Position numbers and translations under genes: made by a program. Of a stretch of 64,000 nt of DNA, positions 15,363 through 23,501 are shown one piece after another (the first letter of the stretch is position 1; every line of letters begins with the position of its first letter). The stretch comes from Hyphomicrobium facile (GTDB lineage Bacteria > Pseudomonadota > Alphaproteobacteria > Rhizobiales > Hyphomicrobiaceae): contig NZ_FPCH01000005.1 in NCBI RefSeq assembly GCF_900116175.1, positions 126,501-190,500 on the forward strand, given 5' to 3'. The notes under the pieces are model-generated. The model was given only the letters and a program-made list of their open reading frames with translations, was not told where the DNA came from and did not search any database.

Positions 15363-16253
15363 ATGAACATCTTCGGTATCATCGCCGTTCGGAACGAAGA
15401 GCGATACCTTCCTGGATTTCTCTATCATCTTGCGCCGTATGTGAACGCAATCATCGCTCTTGATGATTGCTCAACGGATGCGACGGCGGACATACTCCGC
15501 TTGGAACCCAAAGTGGTATCGGTGCTGCGGGAGCACCGACCAGGTCCGGCCCATGCCCATGAAGTCTCAAATCGCCACCGTCTGATCATGGAGGCGGCGC
15601 GACTGGGGGCCGATTGGGTCCTGTGCGCCGACGCCGATGAGCGATTTGAGGAACGGTTCCTTCGACGCCTCCGAGCCGAGGCCCACATCGGCAATGAGCG
15701 CGGCGCGCCGGTTCGTCTCTTGCAACTCGTCAATCTCTGGAATTCGCGGAACCATTACCGCACCGATGGGCTGTGCCAGCCGCGCTGGTCCGCCCGCATG
15801 TTCCGGTTGCCCGACACGATCACCCGCCGAGATCCGGGAATGCACCAGCCTTGGTTCCCACCGGAAATGCAAGACTGTCCGCGCGCCAACATGCGCGCCA
15901 ACCTTTATCATCTGCGGATGATCGAACGGCGCGACCGCGAGGTACGGTTCGAGAAATTCCGGAGCGTCGATCCAGACAACCACGACCAAGCCATAGGCTA
16001 CGGCCACCTGATTGACGAAACCGGGCTGAAGTTGAAGCGTATCCCGCTGGGCAGGGGATATGTGGATTTGCCTGAGAACCGTCGGGCAGACGTTGGTCGT
16101 GCCATGTCATCCCGCCGGCGGTCGTTTTTTGGTTGGCGAAGGCCAGCCAAACTGGCGAAGTGGGTCGCACCAAAGCCCGTGTCAAGCCGTCCGGAACTTC
16201 TCGGCTTCGATTTCAAAGCGATTTTCGCCGATTGGCGGCAGCGCAGTTCATGA
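15363..16253 (+). CDS. Glycosyltransferase family 2
   Basis: The 296-residue protein begins with the GT2 nucleotide-binding fold FGIIAVRNEERYLPGFLYHL (residues 3-22), followed by the ALDDCSTDATADIL motif (about 37-50) and the metal motif DWVLCADADERFEERFLRR (about 81-99). The C-terminal half, with several Trp/His residues (MHQPWFPPEMQD), probably binds the acceptor. There is no membrane segment. The stop overlaps the next start (ATGA, 16250-16253), so it is translationally coupled to an alkaline-phosphatase-fold protein and then a cytidylyltransferase-like protein. Confidence 0.85.
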   Translation: MNIFGIIAVRNEERYLPGFLYHLAPYVNAIIALDDCSTDATADILRLEPKVVSVLREHRPGPAHAHEVSNRHRLIMEAARLGADWVLCADADERFEERFLRRLRAEAHIGNERGAPVRLLQLVNLWNSRNHYRTDGLCQPRWSARMFRLPDTITRRDPGMHQPWFPPEMQDCPRANMRANLYHLRMIERRDREVRFEKFRSVDPDNHDQAIGYGHLIDETGLKLKRIPLGRGYVDLPENRRADVGRAMSSRRRSFFGWRRPAKLAKWVAPKPVSSRPELLGFDFKAIFADWRQRSS

Positions 16254-17653
16254 CGTCGTCCCTTCGATCCAGCGCCCGGCGGAAAAACCTTCTGGTTTTT
16301 CATCTCGAAAGTGTCGCTTGGCAAAGGCTAACAGCCTTCCCGGAAGCGTTTCCGCACCTGCATCGCTTGATGGAGACGTCCCGCGTCTACCGTTCGTACT
16401 TCTCCTCGGCGACGTCGACGCAGATGGCCATATCGGCATTCATGCATGGCAACGACGGCGAATTCGATGCCGCTTCAGGCATTTCGCAGCCTGCAGGCGA
16501 TACAGAGAGTTTGTTCGTGACATTACGGGAGGCGGGATACGAGACGTCCTTCTTATGCGCCACCGCCACCGTCAAACCGATGCTGCCGTTACTCTCCGCC
16601 AGCATACCTGCCGTCTGGAGCACGAACGATTTCCGCGATCTCGTGGGGCAGTTCGAACAGCGCATCGAGGGAATGCCATTCGCGATTTATATTTGGAATC
16701 TCCTGCCACACATTGAAACGAACATTGCACTCGCGCCGTATGCCGAGAGTATTGAGGATCTCATCGGCGGCGCATGCGCTGTCACCGATGCCTTACTCGG
16801 AGAGGTCCTTGATATCCTGCGTCGCCGCGGTCTGCTGGAAGACACGACCATCATCGCCTATGGCGATCATGGCGACGATCATTGGACGCATGGTTTCAAG
16901 AACGGCTTACTGCATGGGCTGGAACCTTTTACCCCGCTAGTGCACACTCCACTGGTGATATCAGATGCCGATGTGTCTGCCGGTATCGACAATAGGCTTG
17001 CCAGCACCGTCGATCTTGCACCGACCTGCCTTCAGCTCCTCGGGCTTTCCGGGATGGCGTCGCAGTACACTGCGGGGGTGAGTCTGATGGGTGCGCCATC
17101 CAGATCCGTCGCCTTTTCTCAGAACTTCGCCGCCAACCAACCGGATGCGCCTCATCTCGACGTGCGAAGGTCATTTGCTGCGATTGATCGAACACACGTC
17201 CTAATGGTCAGTTCGCGTGGACTCGAATTCTACGGCCACAAGCTCGATCCTGGAAACCACAGTAACCTGTTGCATCACTTTGAATTGACTGACGACGGCC
17301 TTCGCCTGCTGGAATTACAGCAACCGCGACATCCGCATTTCAATACGGTTCGTCACATGTGGCTGAGTAATGGCGCATTGCAGAACACATTCGCCAACTT
17401 GCGCCGGGCATTGAAAGATCATGTTGCGGCCAAAAATGCATATGTGAAGGCCCGCAAAAGCCGTCGTGATGCGCTGGAAGTTCTCGATCTTCAAATGTTT
17501 GACCGAGTTAACCGATACGGGCGCGATAGTTTCTTCGGATCGGCTGAGCCGAGACCAGAAGAGACTATCATCGGTGCAGCGCCTCGTCGCTCGCAGGTAG
17601 GTGGCGTGATGGGTTGGATTTGGGGCGCGGCTGCGGTCACGGCCGGAGAGTGA
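16250..17653 (+). CDS. Sulfatase/alkaline-phosphatase-fold protein, soluble
   Basis: The 467-residue protein has the alkaline phosphatase/sulfatase fold without membrane segments or a signal peptide. Key stretches are NLLVFHLESVAWQ (Glu as metal ligand, about residue 20), SSATSTQMAISAFMHG (candidate Thr/Ser nucleophile, about 50-55), IIAYGDHGDDHWTHGF (Asp-His ligands, about 200-215). It resembles the catalytic part of LtaS-type phosphoglycerol transferases more than true Cys-dependent sulfatases, as no CxPxR is present. I chose the ATG at 16250, which overlaps the GT2 stop; the frame extends 39 codons upstream inside that gene. Sitting between a GT2 and a cytidylyltransferase, it may transfer or remove phospho-alditol or phosphate groups on a glycan. 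Confidence 0.75.
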   Translation: MTSSLRSSARRKNLLVFHLESVAWQRLTAFPEAFPHLHRLMETSRVYRSYFSSATSTQMAISAFMHGNDGEFDAASGISQPAGDTESLFVTLREAGYETSFLCATATVKPMLPLLSASIPAVWSTNDFRDLVGQFEQRIEGMPFAIYIWNLLPHIETNIALAPYAESIEDLIGGACAVTDALLGEVLDILRRRGLLEDTTIIAYGDHGDDHWTHGFKNGLLHGLEPFTPLVHTPLVISDADVSAGIDNRLASTVDLAPTCLQLLGLSGMASQYTAGVSLMGAPSRSVAFSQNFAANQPDAPHLDVRRSFAAIDRTHVLMVSSRGLEFYGHKLDPGNHSNLLHHFELTDDGLRLLELQQPRHPHFNTVRHMWLSNGALQNTFANLRRALKDHVAAKNAYVKARKSRRDALEVLDLQMFDRVNRYGRDSFFGSAEPRPEETIIGAAPRRSQVGGVMGWIWGAAAVTAGE

Positions 17654-18303
17654 TCGTTCAGGCCCTCATCCAGGCCGCAGGTAGCGGTGTGCGCCTGGGG
17701 CTTGGTCCCAAGGCATTCGTGCGCTTGGATGACTGCACGCTTTTGGAGCGCGCGGTGCGGCTGGCGAATAGAGTTGCGGCCTCCACGATCGTAGCTGTTC
17801 CAGCGTCTGAGATCGAACGAGCGACTGCTCTTGTCGGAGCCGAAGGAGTCCGGATCATCCCCGGTTGTTCCAGCAGGAGCGAAACCACCCGACGTCTGAT
17901 CGCCGAGGCCACAGCGCCATGGCTTCTACTTCATGACGTGGTTCATCCATTCGTGGACCTTGATCTTGTCGAGCGATTGCTTGGCGAGGCTGCGCGAAGT
18001 GGTGCAGCAGCTCCCGGCCTGCCCAATTCCGAATTTCTATATGATAGATCTGGCGCCTTGCTGCACGGCCCGGAAGACGTTCTGATCGGGCAAAAACCGG
18101 TCGTTTTTTCTCGCGAGGCTGTTCTGGCTGGATATGCTTTCTCTCCGGCGTCCGACGGAAGCTCCGATCCCAGCCTTCTCGATATACTTGAGCGCGGTGG
18201 AGTGCGCACGACTTTCGTCGCCGGAAGATCCACCAACATCAAAATTACCACCGAAGATGATCTGCTCTTGGCTAAGGCACTTATAGAGCGAGAAAAGGCT
18301 TAG
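17650..18303 (+). CDS. IspD/TarI-like cytidylyltransferase
   Basis: The 217-residue protein has the IspD/TarI nucleotidyltransferase fold. The N-terminal LIQAAGSGVRLGLGPKAFVR (key Arg and Lys) and the C-terminal NIKITTEDDLLLA with the catalytic Lys are well kept. The central HDxxRP motif reads HDVVHP. Alphaproteobacteria usually make isoprenoid precursors with a fused IspDF, so a stand-alone protein in a glycan cassette more likely makes a CDP-alditol (glycerol or ribitol type); this is inference. The start is taken as GTG at 17650, overlapping the previous stop in a GTGA arrangement; an ATG at 17614 is the alternative. Confidence 0.75.
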   Translation: MIVQALIQAAGSGVRLGLGPKAFVRLDDCTLLERAVRLANRVAASTIVAVPASEIERATALVGAEGVRIIPGCSSRSETTRRLIAEATAPWLLLHDVVHPFVDLDLVERLLGEAARSGAAAPGLPNSEFLYDRSGALLHGPEDVLIGQKPVVFSREAVLAGYAFSPASDGSSDPSLLDILERGGVRTTFVAGRSTNIKITTEDDLLLAKALIEREKA

Positions 18304-18323
18304 TTCGCAAGCATGGTGACGGG

Positions 18324-18461
18324 ATGACAGATTCGCGTGCAACCCGCCTTACCAGTTTGCCGCCTAACCTCGCCCCCGCGAAGAACCAGCCGCCAGTCAG
18401 AACCTTCGACAATGCGATCGCACTTATGCAGAAGCAGAAGGAGCACCATCGTCCCCTATAA
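18324..18461 (+). CDS. 45-residue ORF, possibly remnant of an excisionase/AlpA-like protein
   Basis: MTDSRATRLTSLPPNLAPAK begins a small frame closed by a stop 26 codons later. The LPPNLAP opening recalls the start of AlpA-like small helix-turn-helix proteins found beside integrases in this order of bacteria, but the helix-turn-helix itself is missing here and the remainder does not match. The ribosome site is weak (GACGGG too close). It sits 111 bp before the damaged tRNA copy, i.e. at the distal end of the putative island. It could equally be non-coding. Confidence 0.3.
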   Translation: MTDSRATRLTSLPPNLAPAKNQPPVRTFDNAIALMQKQKEHHRPL

Positions 18462-18571
18462 GGTGACGGCAAGACCGGTTCGGAACTATCAACAAATGCT
18501 TATTTTATCGGCGTTATTCGTGTTCCTTGGCGATCATGCGAGGTCAGGTGCGATCATGTGATATCAGACGA

Positions 18572-18613
18572 ATAACCGTCGGGTTCCAGGTTCAAGTCTT
18601 GGCGGGCCACCAA
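18572..18613 (+). repeat. Degenerate tRNA 3'-half copy (candidate distal attachment site)
   Basis: The stretch reads ATAACCGTCGGGTTCCAGG and continues to GGCGGGCCACCAA, matching tRNA positions 5556-5598 with three substitutions and one deletion. The 5' half of the tRNA is absent, so it cannot be functional. The copy begins in the anticodon loop and ends one base after CCA, the usual extent of tRNA attachment sites. It marks the boundary between the cassette genes and the Tim44-like gene. Confidence 0.75.
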
Positions 18614-18641
18614 CCGTGTCAGATCCGTTTGAGATGCAAAA

Positions 18642-18667
18642 AAGGCGCTGACCGAAATCAGCGCCTT
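18642..18667 (-). terminator. Rho-independent terminator of the Tim44-like gene
   Basis: AAGGCGCTGA (18642-18651) pairs with TCAGCGCCTT (18658-18667) around a six-base loop. On the minus strand the stem is followed by a run of T residues, 30 bp after the Tim44-like stop codon. This is a clear intrinsic terminator. Confidence 0.85.
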
Positions 18668-18696
18668 GAAATTTGCCCTCGCACGTCGGCTTCGGG

Positions 18697-19635
18697 TCAC
18701 GCCTGCTGGATGGCGGAAAGCTGCCAGCCATCGGCACGAGCACGATCGTCACGACGGAACGTCCAGAGTTCTGTTGCTTCGGTGGGACGGTCAAGATCAC
18801 CGGAGACGACGCGACCCGTCTCCCGTTCTACCGTTGCGTCGATGAGGGAGTAGCGCATCGCAACCGTCGCATAGTCCGAGCCGTTGTCGCGCCAAGCCTC
18901 CGCCAGGTCACCTTGCAGGAGTTTTACGCCGGAGATTTCATTGCGCAGACCCTGCTTTGCCTTTTCCGAAATTTCCTCGCTGAAATAGGAGAGCATCTCC
19001 GGCGTGGTCATGGCTCCCAGCTTGTCAACGTCCTCGCGGCCATATGCGGTTTGAATATCCCCGAGCCGTCTCTCGAACGAATCGAAGTCATCCCCACCGA
19101 TCGTGAGCGCCGGTTCAGACGCACCGGCGCTGGTTGCGGAGGCGCGGGCGAGGCCGGCTTGCGCAAGCGTATCACGCTGCGGCGTCCGCCCAAGGCCCTG
19201 TGGGACGGCGCGCCCAAAAGCCGGCTGGTTGCGAATTCTAAGCAGCATCAGCACGAGGTAGACGATGCCGGCGATAAGCGCGAACTGCAGGAAAAATCCG
19301 AGGACACTCGCCAATGCGCCGAATCCGAAGATGCTTGCGAGGCCGGCTGCGAACAAACCGCCCAGGAGCAGGCCGCGCATTCCACCGAAGCGCGAGGGTT
19401 GCGCTGCCGCTGCGGCGGGCTGTGCGCTCGCGGGAGCGCTTTTCGGAGCCATGGATCTTTCGATCGGCGCGGCCTTCGGAGCCGTATTCGTCGGCGGCGG
19501 CGCCATGAAAGTTTTACCTGCCCTGCTACCGAAGCTTCTGCCGCCCCCAGCGCGTGCATTGGCGACGTCGGCTGCGACAATCGCGAACCCCGCCGCCAGA
19601 GTAAGGATGAGAGCGACTAAACGTGAAAGCGACAT
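18697..19635 (-). CDS. Tim44-like domain membrane protein
   Basis: The 312-residue protein begins with a hydrophobic signal/anchor (about 5-27), followed by a Gly/Ala/Pro-rich linker (AGGGRSFGSRAG), a glycine-rich double membrane segment (about 85-130, GLLLGGLFAAGLASIFGFGA and FFLQFALIAGIVYLVLMLL), and a C-terminal Tim44-like domain (about 180-310) with DFDSFERRLGDIQTAYGRED and TPEMLSYFSEEISEKAKQGL. Bacterial members are inner-membrane proteins whose soluble domain shares the mitochondrial Tim44 fold; the role is not established. It has its own terminator and is monocistronic. Confidence 0.88.
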   Translation of the reverse strand: MSLSRLVALILTLAAGFAIVAADVANARAGGGRSFGSRAGKTFMAPPPTNTAPKAAPIERSMAPKSAPASAQPAAAAAQPSRFGGMRGLLLGGLFAAGLASIFGFGALASVLGFFLQFALIAGIVYLVLMLLRIRNQPAFGRAVPQGLGRTPQRDTLAQAGLARASATSAGASEPALTIGGDDFDSFERRLGDIQTAYGREDVDKLGAMTTPEMLSYFSEEISEKAKQGLRNEISGVKLLQGDLAEAWRDNGSDYATVAMRYSLIDATVERETGRVVSGDLDRPTEATELWTFRRDDRARADGWQLSAIQQA

Positions 19636-20143
19636 ACATATCCCCGAATAGAAATGACTTCAGAGGGTATATGGGTGCGCGATCGCTGAATGTCACGGAT
19701 TTGACCGACGCAAGACCCGTCTTTTTCGGGGTCGCAGCAGCCGCTCAATGGGACGGGTCGCAGATCTTGCGACAAACAAGTCCTCAGAGCGAAAGTGCTG
19801 GTAAGCCGGGATGAAGATTTTGGCGTCCGGCTTTGCGATGAGGTGCTGAGCGAGTGGCCCGGGTGCTGCGCCGCTTCTCGCTTCTTGTTGGCGATGCGAA
19901 CGCGAATGGTCGCCATCCAGCGATCATCGAGCATTTCGATATTTGCTTCGATCCTGGGATATCTATCCCGCGCCCGTGCGTTTGCGGGAATGAGCGCAAC
20001 TCAACCTTGATCCGTCAGTGGCCATAGGCTGCTGACATTCCGATCCGAACGATGCGCACGAATTTCTTTAACCACACAAATCTTGCAACCGTTTGTGTCC
20101 GCGCGTGGTTACAGCCCCGACATCGGTAAGCTGGCAGGCCAAT
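19636..20143. other. 508-bp stretch without a recognised gene
   Basis: No frame in this stretch shows a domain or a ribosome site. It should contain the promoter of the Tim44-like gene and the upstream region of the RlpA-like gene. Confidence 0.4.
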
Positions 20144-20470
20144 ATGCGCACAATCTTTTTTATGGCGGCTTTTGCGATCCTAGTTCCGGAGGGCGTCGCC
20201 GCCGGTCAGGTTGGGATCGCCTCTCGATATTGTCACCACGATAGTGCAAGCGGGCGAAAGATGACGTGCCGGAGCAAGGTGGCTGCGCATCGCACCATTC
20301 CCTTTGGAACGCGCATCAAGGTGAGGAACTTGGCCAATGGCCGCTCAGTGATCGTCACGATCGTCGATCGCGGTCCTTTTGTGAAAGGACGCATCATTGA
20401 TTTATCGGAAGGAGCAGCGAACGCTATCGGCTCCTCCGACTTGATGCGTGTTGAACTTACCCGTCGTTAG
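20144..20470 (+). CDS. Small RlpA-like double-psi beta-barrel protein
   Basis: The 108-residue protein has a short signal peptide (MRTIFFMAAFAILVPEGVAA) and an RlpA-type double-psi barrel: GIASRYCHHDSASGRKMTCR, AHRTIPFGTRIKVRNLANGR, and the catalytic-type VTIVDRGPFVKGRIIDLSEG, where the Asp is conserved in RlpA. RlpA family proteins act on denuded glycan strands of peptidoglycan; here there is no SPOR domain, so septal targeting is not expected. Two Cys residues (about 29 and 41) could form a disulfide. The open frame extends 17 codons upstream, but the signal peptide begins at the chosen ATG. Confidence 0.85.
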   Translation: MRTIFFMAAFAILVPEGVAAGQVGIASRYCHHDSASGRKMTCRSKVAAHRTIPFGTRIKVRNLANGRSVIVTIVDRGPFVKGRIIDLSEGAANAIGSSDLMRVELTRR

Positions 20471-20479
20471 CCGGGGCGA

Positions 20480-22207
20480 TTATCGTGCATCGATGAGGCC
20501 CGAATCCATGAGACGGCGGTGGAACGCTAGGATTTCCTGCGATTTCTTGCACGTGAAGTAGCGTCCGTCGCAGAGACCCAAAAGGCGTAACCGTTCCTGA
20601 TAGGAGTCGGGCAACGGCAACCGTGCGGCCTGTAGCATGATCGTGCCTAGATAAGGCACATCGACAACATCGACCTCCGGCAAGGACGGGGGACGGTAGT
20701 TCACGCCATCAACGGAATAGTACGTCAGCAGGCCCCGGCTTTCAGGGGTCAGCTTGATGTCTTCGGCGAACGAACTCTCGTCGAAGCCGAGCAGCATGCG
20801 CGTTGCGATCGGCTGGTGGTCGCCGTATTGCACGATGAGAAAGCGCTCGTTTGGAAAGCGTTTCGAGAGTGAAGTCCGAAATTCGTCGTAGTCCATGTGC
20901 GCCAACGCGAGACGGCGCAGATATTCATTCATTTCCGGATCGGTTCCCGGGCCGCCGCCCGAAACGTGCACGTTTGGTTCGTACGTCTTGTCGTACGGAA
21001 GGTGGGTCGCCGACGTGATGACGAAAGTGAAGAGCGGGCTGTTCGACACCGCGACGTGGCGCTCGATGTCGTTCAACGCGTTTGCATAGTAGAAGCGATC
21101 CCGCTCGTCGAAGCGCTTTGCGCCCTGCGCCCTGTAATCGAAAATCTCCGGCATTCCGACGGTCGCGTAGAAGCGATCATTGGAAACGAACGCCTTCGGA
21201 ACCGGGTAGAAGACGCTGTTGTGATATCCGCAGCGCGCCAGAACCTGCGGTACGGCGTCGTGGATCTTTCCCTGCATGAGCGATTGGACGAACGTGCGCA
21301 TACCGCCGAACGAATAGGAGGATACGCCGGCGAGAACCGAGAACTCGGTGAGCCAGGACGCTCCGCCGTACGTTTCTACGCGCAGCTTGTGCAGGCGCCC
21401 GTCGAACGACTTGAAGAACGGGTCGAGCCGGTGGTCGTAGTTGATTTCGGAGAAGTATGAGGGAGGAAAAACGCTTTCCTGGTGGATCAGGATAATGTGC
21501 GGCGGCTTCTGCTGCAGAGCGCATGTGGGAATTTTGAAGGGCGGCATTGGCTGCGACTTCAGCGCGTCAAACAATTGGCCTTTCCACAGCGTCTCTAAAG
21601 TCTCCGACCACGAGGAATAGAACGACGAAACGTAGAGATGGTCCCAGTAGAACTGCGTATTCCGCCGTTCTCCTTTCGCGTAGCTCGCCCCGACACTCAG
21701 GGCGACGCAAAGGACGAACAGTCCGCCGCTGAAACGACGCGGAACACGCGAGCTATCAAGGCGCCAAAGCAACAGGCCCGAGACGAGAGCGATCGAAATC
21801 ATCGCCAGAAGCGCGAGCAACATCGACCTGTGGTCCGTCCATAGGTAGACGACGGTCGACCATGACGTCAGGTAAAATACAACGTCGTAGGCATGCAGCA
21901 CCATCTCGATGTAGTGCTGTTTGATATCGGAGGCGATAACGATCGACGCGACCAAGAGCGCGATCAGCGTGATGGAAAAAAGGATGCGCCTGGAAAGAAA
22001 CGTCAGCGCGCATATCAGAGCCGCCGTGATCGCCCCTGCGAAGATGATGGTTTGGAGCCAACCTTCATAACACCAATGGTAATAAGCAAGGCTCGCCGCA
22101 ATTGCGCTCGTTGCGTACCAGACGGCGGCAGCCGAAAGCTGACGCTGAAGCGGTTGGTCACCGATGCGCGTCAGCGACCCGGTCCGATCAATCAGTTCGA
22201 CACTCAT
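20480..22207 (-). CDS. LtaS-like membrane sulfatase-fold transferase
   Basis: The 575-residue protein has about five N-terminal membrane segments (roughly residues 30-200) followed by a large extracytoplasmic alkaline-phosphatase-fold domain. Catalytic marks are HIILIHQESVFPPSYF (Glu metal ligand), GGASWLTEFSVLAGVSSYSF (Thr as candidate nucleophile) and LIVQYGDHQPIATRM (Asp-His ligands), as in LtaS and phosphoethanolamine transferases. It probably decorates a surface polymer or lipid with a phospho-group in the periplasm. The ATG at 22207 is preferred; a 46-codon extension is not membrane-like. It neighbours glycosyltransferase genes and is convergent with the RlpA-like gene (9-bp gap). Confidence 0.85.
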   Translation of the reverse strand: MSVELIDRTGSLTRIGDQPLQRQLSAAAVWYATSAIAASLAYYHWCYEGWLQTIIFAGAITAALICALTFLSRRILFSITLIALLVASIVIASDIKQHYIEMVLHAYDVVFYLTSWSTVVYLWTDHRSMLLALLAMISIALVSGLLLWRLDSSRVPRRFSGGLFVLCVALSVGASYAKGERRNTQFYWDHLYVSSFYSSWSETLETLWKGQLFDALKSQPMPPFKIPTCALQQKPPHIILIHQESVFPPSYFSEINYDHRLDPFFKSFDGRLHKLRVETYGGASWLTEFSVLAGVSSYSFGGMRTFVQSLMQGKIHDAVPQVLARCGYHNSVFYPVPKAFVSNDRFYATVGMPEIFDYRAQGAKRFDERDRFYYANALNDIERHVAVSNSPLFTFVITSATHLPYDKTYEPNVHVSGGGPGTDPEMNEYLRRLALAHMDYDEFRTSLSKRFPNERFLIVQYGDHQPIATRMLLGFDESSFAEDIKLTPESRGLLTYYSVDGVNYRPPSLPEVDVVDVPYLGTIMLQAARLPLPDSYQERLRLLGLCDGRYFTCKKSQEILAFHRRLMDSGLIDAR

Positions 22208-22671
22208 GGGAATGCAGTCGCCTTGGAGACCCCCGGTCGGCGGGCAAAACAACGTAGCTCTCGTCCAGTTTAGTTCAATACGTTTCTTCTCATTCCGCGG
22301 CGGATTTGAGGGTGATGATGAATTAGCCCTCATGCTGCAATGCAACCGCCCGGGGCGACATCCCGGTTGCGCAGGCGCATCTCGTCATCCAGGAAGGCAG
22401 AATCGAGAAAGGCAGAGGATCCGCACGATTGTCCTGGAGAGGGCGCCGGACGGACGCTCGCACTCCGCCCGATGGGGCGCGCGGAATATCCATTTGCCGT
22501 CGAGGATTTTTTCCCGCGGACGGCGCGGATACCCGTTGCCGGCGTCCGTCGCGCAGCGAGCGAAGTCGAAATCATACAAGTCTGTAACTATCCGAACGCA
22601 ACGGAAACGCAGACGCACATTGCGCTCGCGCACGCGACGTTTATATCTTCCGGGCTTTGCGGAGACCGTTT
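22208..22671. other. 464-bp divergent intergenic region
   Basis: Lies between the LtaS-like gene and the first glycosyltransferase of the glycan locus, which are divergent. No coding frame with a recognisable product. A short imperfect tandem (GAAGGCAGAATCGAG then AAAGGCAGAGGATC) is present at about 22393-22424. Promoters could not be assigned. Confidence 0.4.
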
Positions 22672-23487
22672 ATGGACGACGCCGTGTCTCGTCTTCCCAT
22701 TTCTGCTTTTATCATTTGCCTCAACGAAGAGCGCTATCTCGGCAATTGCATAGAGAGCCTCGCCGATTGCGCGGAGATCGTCATCGTCGATTCCGGATCG
22801 ACGGACGGCACGCTCGCGTTGATCCGCACTTACATCGACCAGGGATGGCCGATACGCGTGTTCCAGGAGGCCTGGCGCGGTTACGCGGCGCAGAAGCAGT
22901 TCGCGCTCGATCAATGCAACCAACCTTGGGCTCTCAACATCGATGCCGACGAACGTTTGGATGCGACGCTCGCCAAGGCGTTACCGGAGCTGATCGGAGC
23001 GGACGTCGCCGTCGTCGGCTGGCGTGTGGCGCGCCGGCCCTATTTGATTGGTCTCGGCTACACGCCGGAGCACGTGCGTGAGCGTAAAAACCTTCGTCTT
23101 ATCCGGAAAGGCAAAGGCGCTTACGATCTATCGCAAACGGTTCACGAGGGCATTATCCCCTCGGGGCAGGTCAACGATGCCGGGGCCGGCAGCATCCTGC
23201 ATTTTCGTCCGCTCATCATGGATGAGCAAATTCTGAAGGAAAATCGTTACTCCACCCTAAAGGCTGATCAACAGGTGGCGCAAGGAAAGCCAGCGAGCGT
23301 GATGAAGCTCATCTTCAGTCCGCCAATTTATTTCCTCCGGCTTTATTTTAGACACGGTCTATGGCGCTGTGGCGTTCCGGGCTTCATCCAATCTGCAACC
23401 GGCGCGGTGTATGCGTTTTTGACTCAAGCCAAAATCTATCAACGTCACGCGATGAAGCGCCATCCCACTGTCGACACAGCCGGATAA
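22672..23487 (+). CDS. Glycosyltransferase family 2, LPS-core type (WaaE/KdtX-like)
   Basis: The 271-residue protein matches the GT2 group that includes the LPS-core glucosyltransferase WaaE/KdtX. Motifs are LPISAFIICLNEERYLGNCI (about 7-26), EIVIVDSGSTDGTLALI (about 35-51), GYAAQKQFALDQCNQPWALN and the metal motif NIDADERLDATLAKAL (about 95-110). The C-terminal region (KGAYDLSQTVHEGI, FFLRLYFRHG-like) fits the same group. Start at ATG 22672, with GGAG ten bases upstream; an ATG five codons earlier is an alternative. The next gene begins 14 bp downstream. Confidence 0.88.
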   Translation: MDDAVSRLPISAFIICLNEERYLGNCIESLADCAEIVIVDSGSTDGTLALIRTYIDQGWPIRVFQEAWRGYAAQKQFALDQCNQPWALNIDADERLDATLAKALPELIGADVAVVGWRVARRPYLIGLGYTPEHVRERKNLRLIRKGKGAYDLSQTVHEGIIPSGQVNDAGAGSILHFRPLIMDEQILKENRYSTLKADQQVAQGKPASVMKLIFSPPIYFLRLYFRHGLWRCGVPGFIQSATGAVYAFLTQAKIYQRHAMKRHPTVDTAG

Positions 23488-23501
23488 TTACGGGTTCGCG
23501 A

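Noticed and set aside
16250-17653. A true arylsulfatase
   Set aside because: The formylglycine motif CxPxR is absent; the metal-site residues fit LtaS-like members of the alkaline phosphatase superfamily better.
18572-18613. A second functional tRNA gene
   Set aside because: Only the 3' half is present, with a base missing in the acceptor strand and no D arm or 5' acceptor strand upstream.
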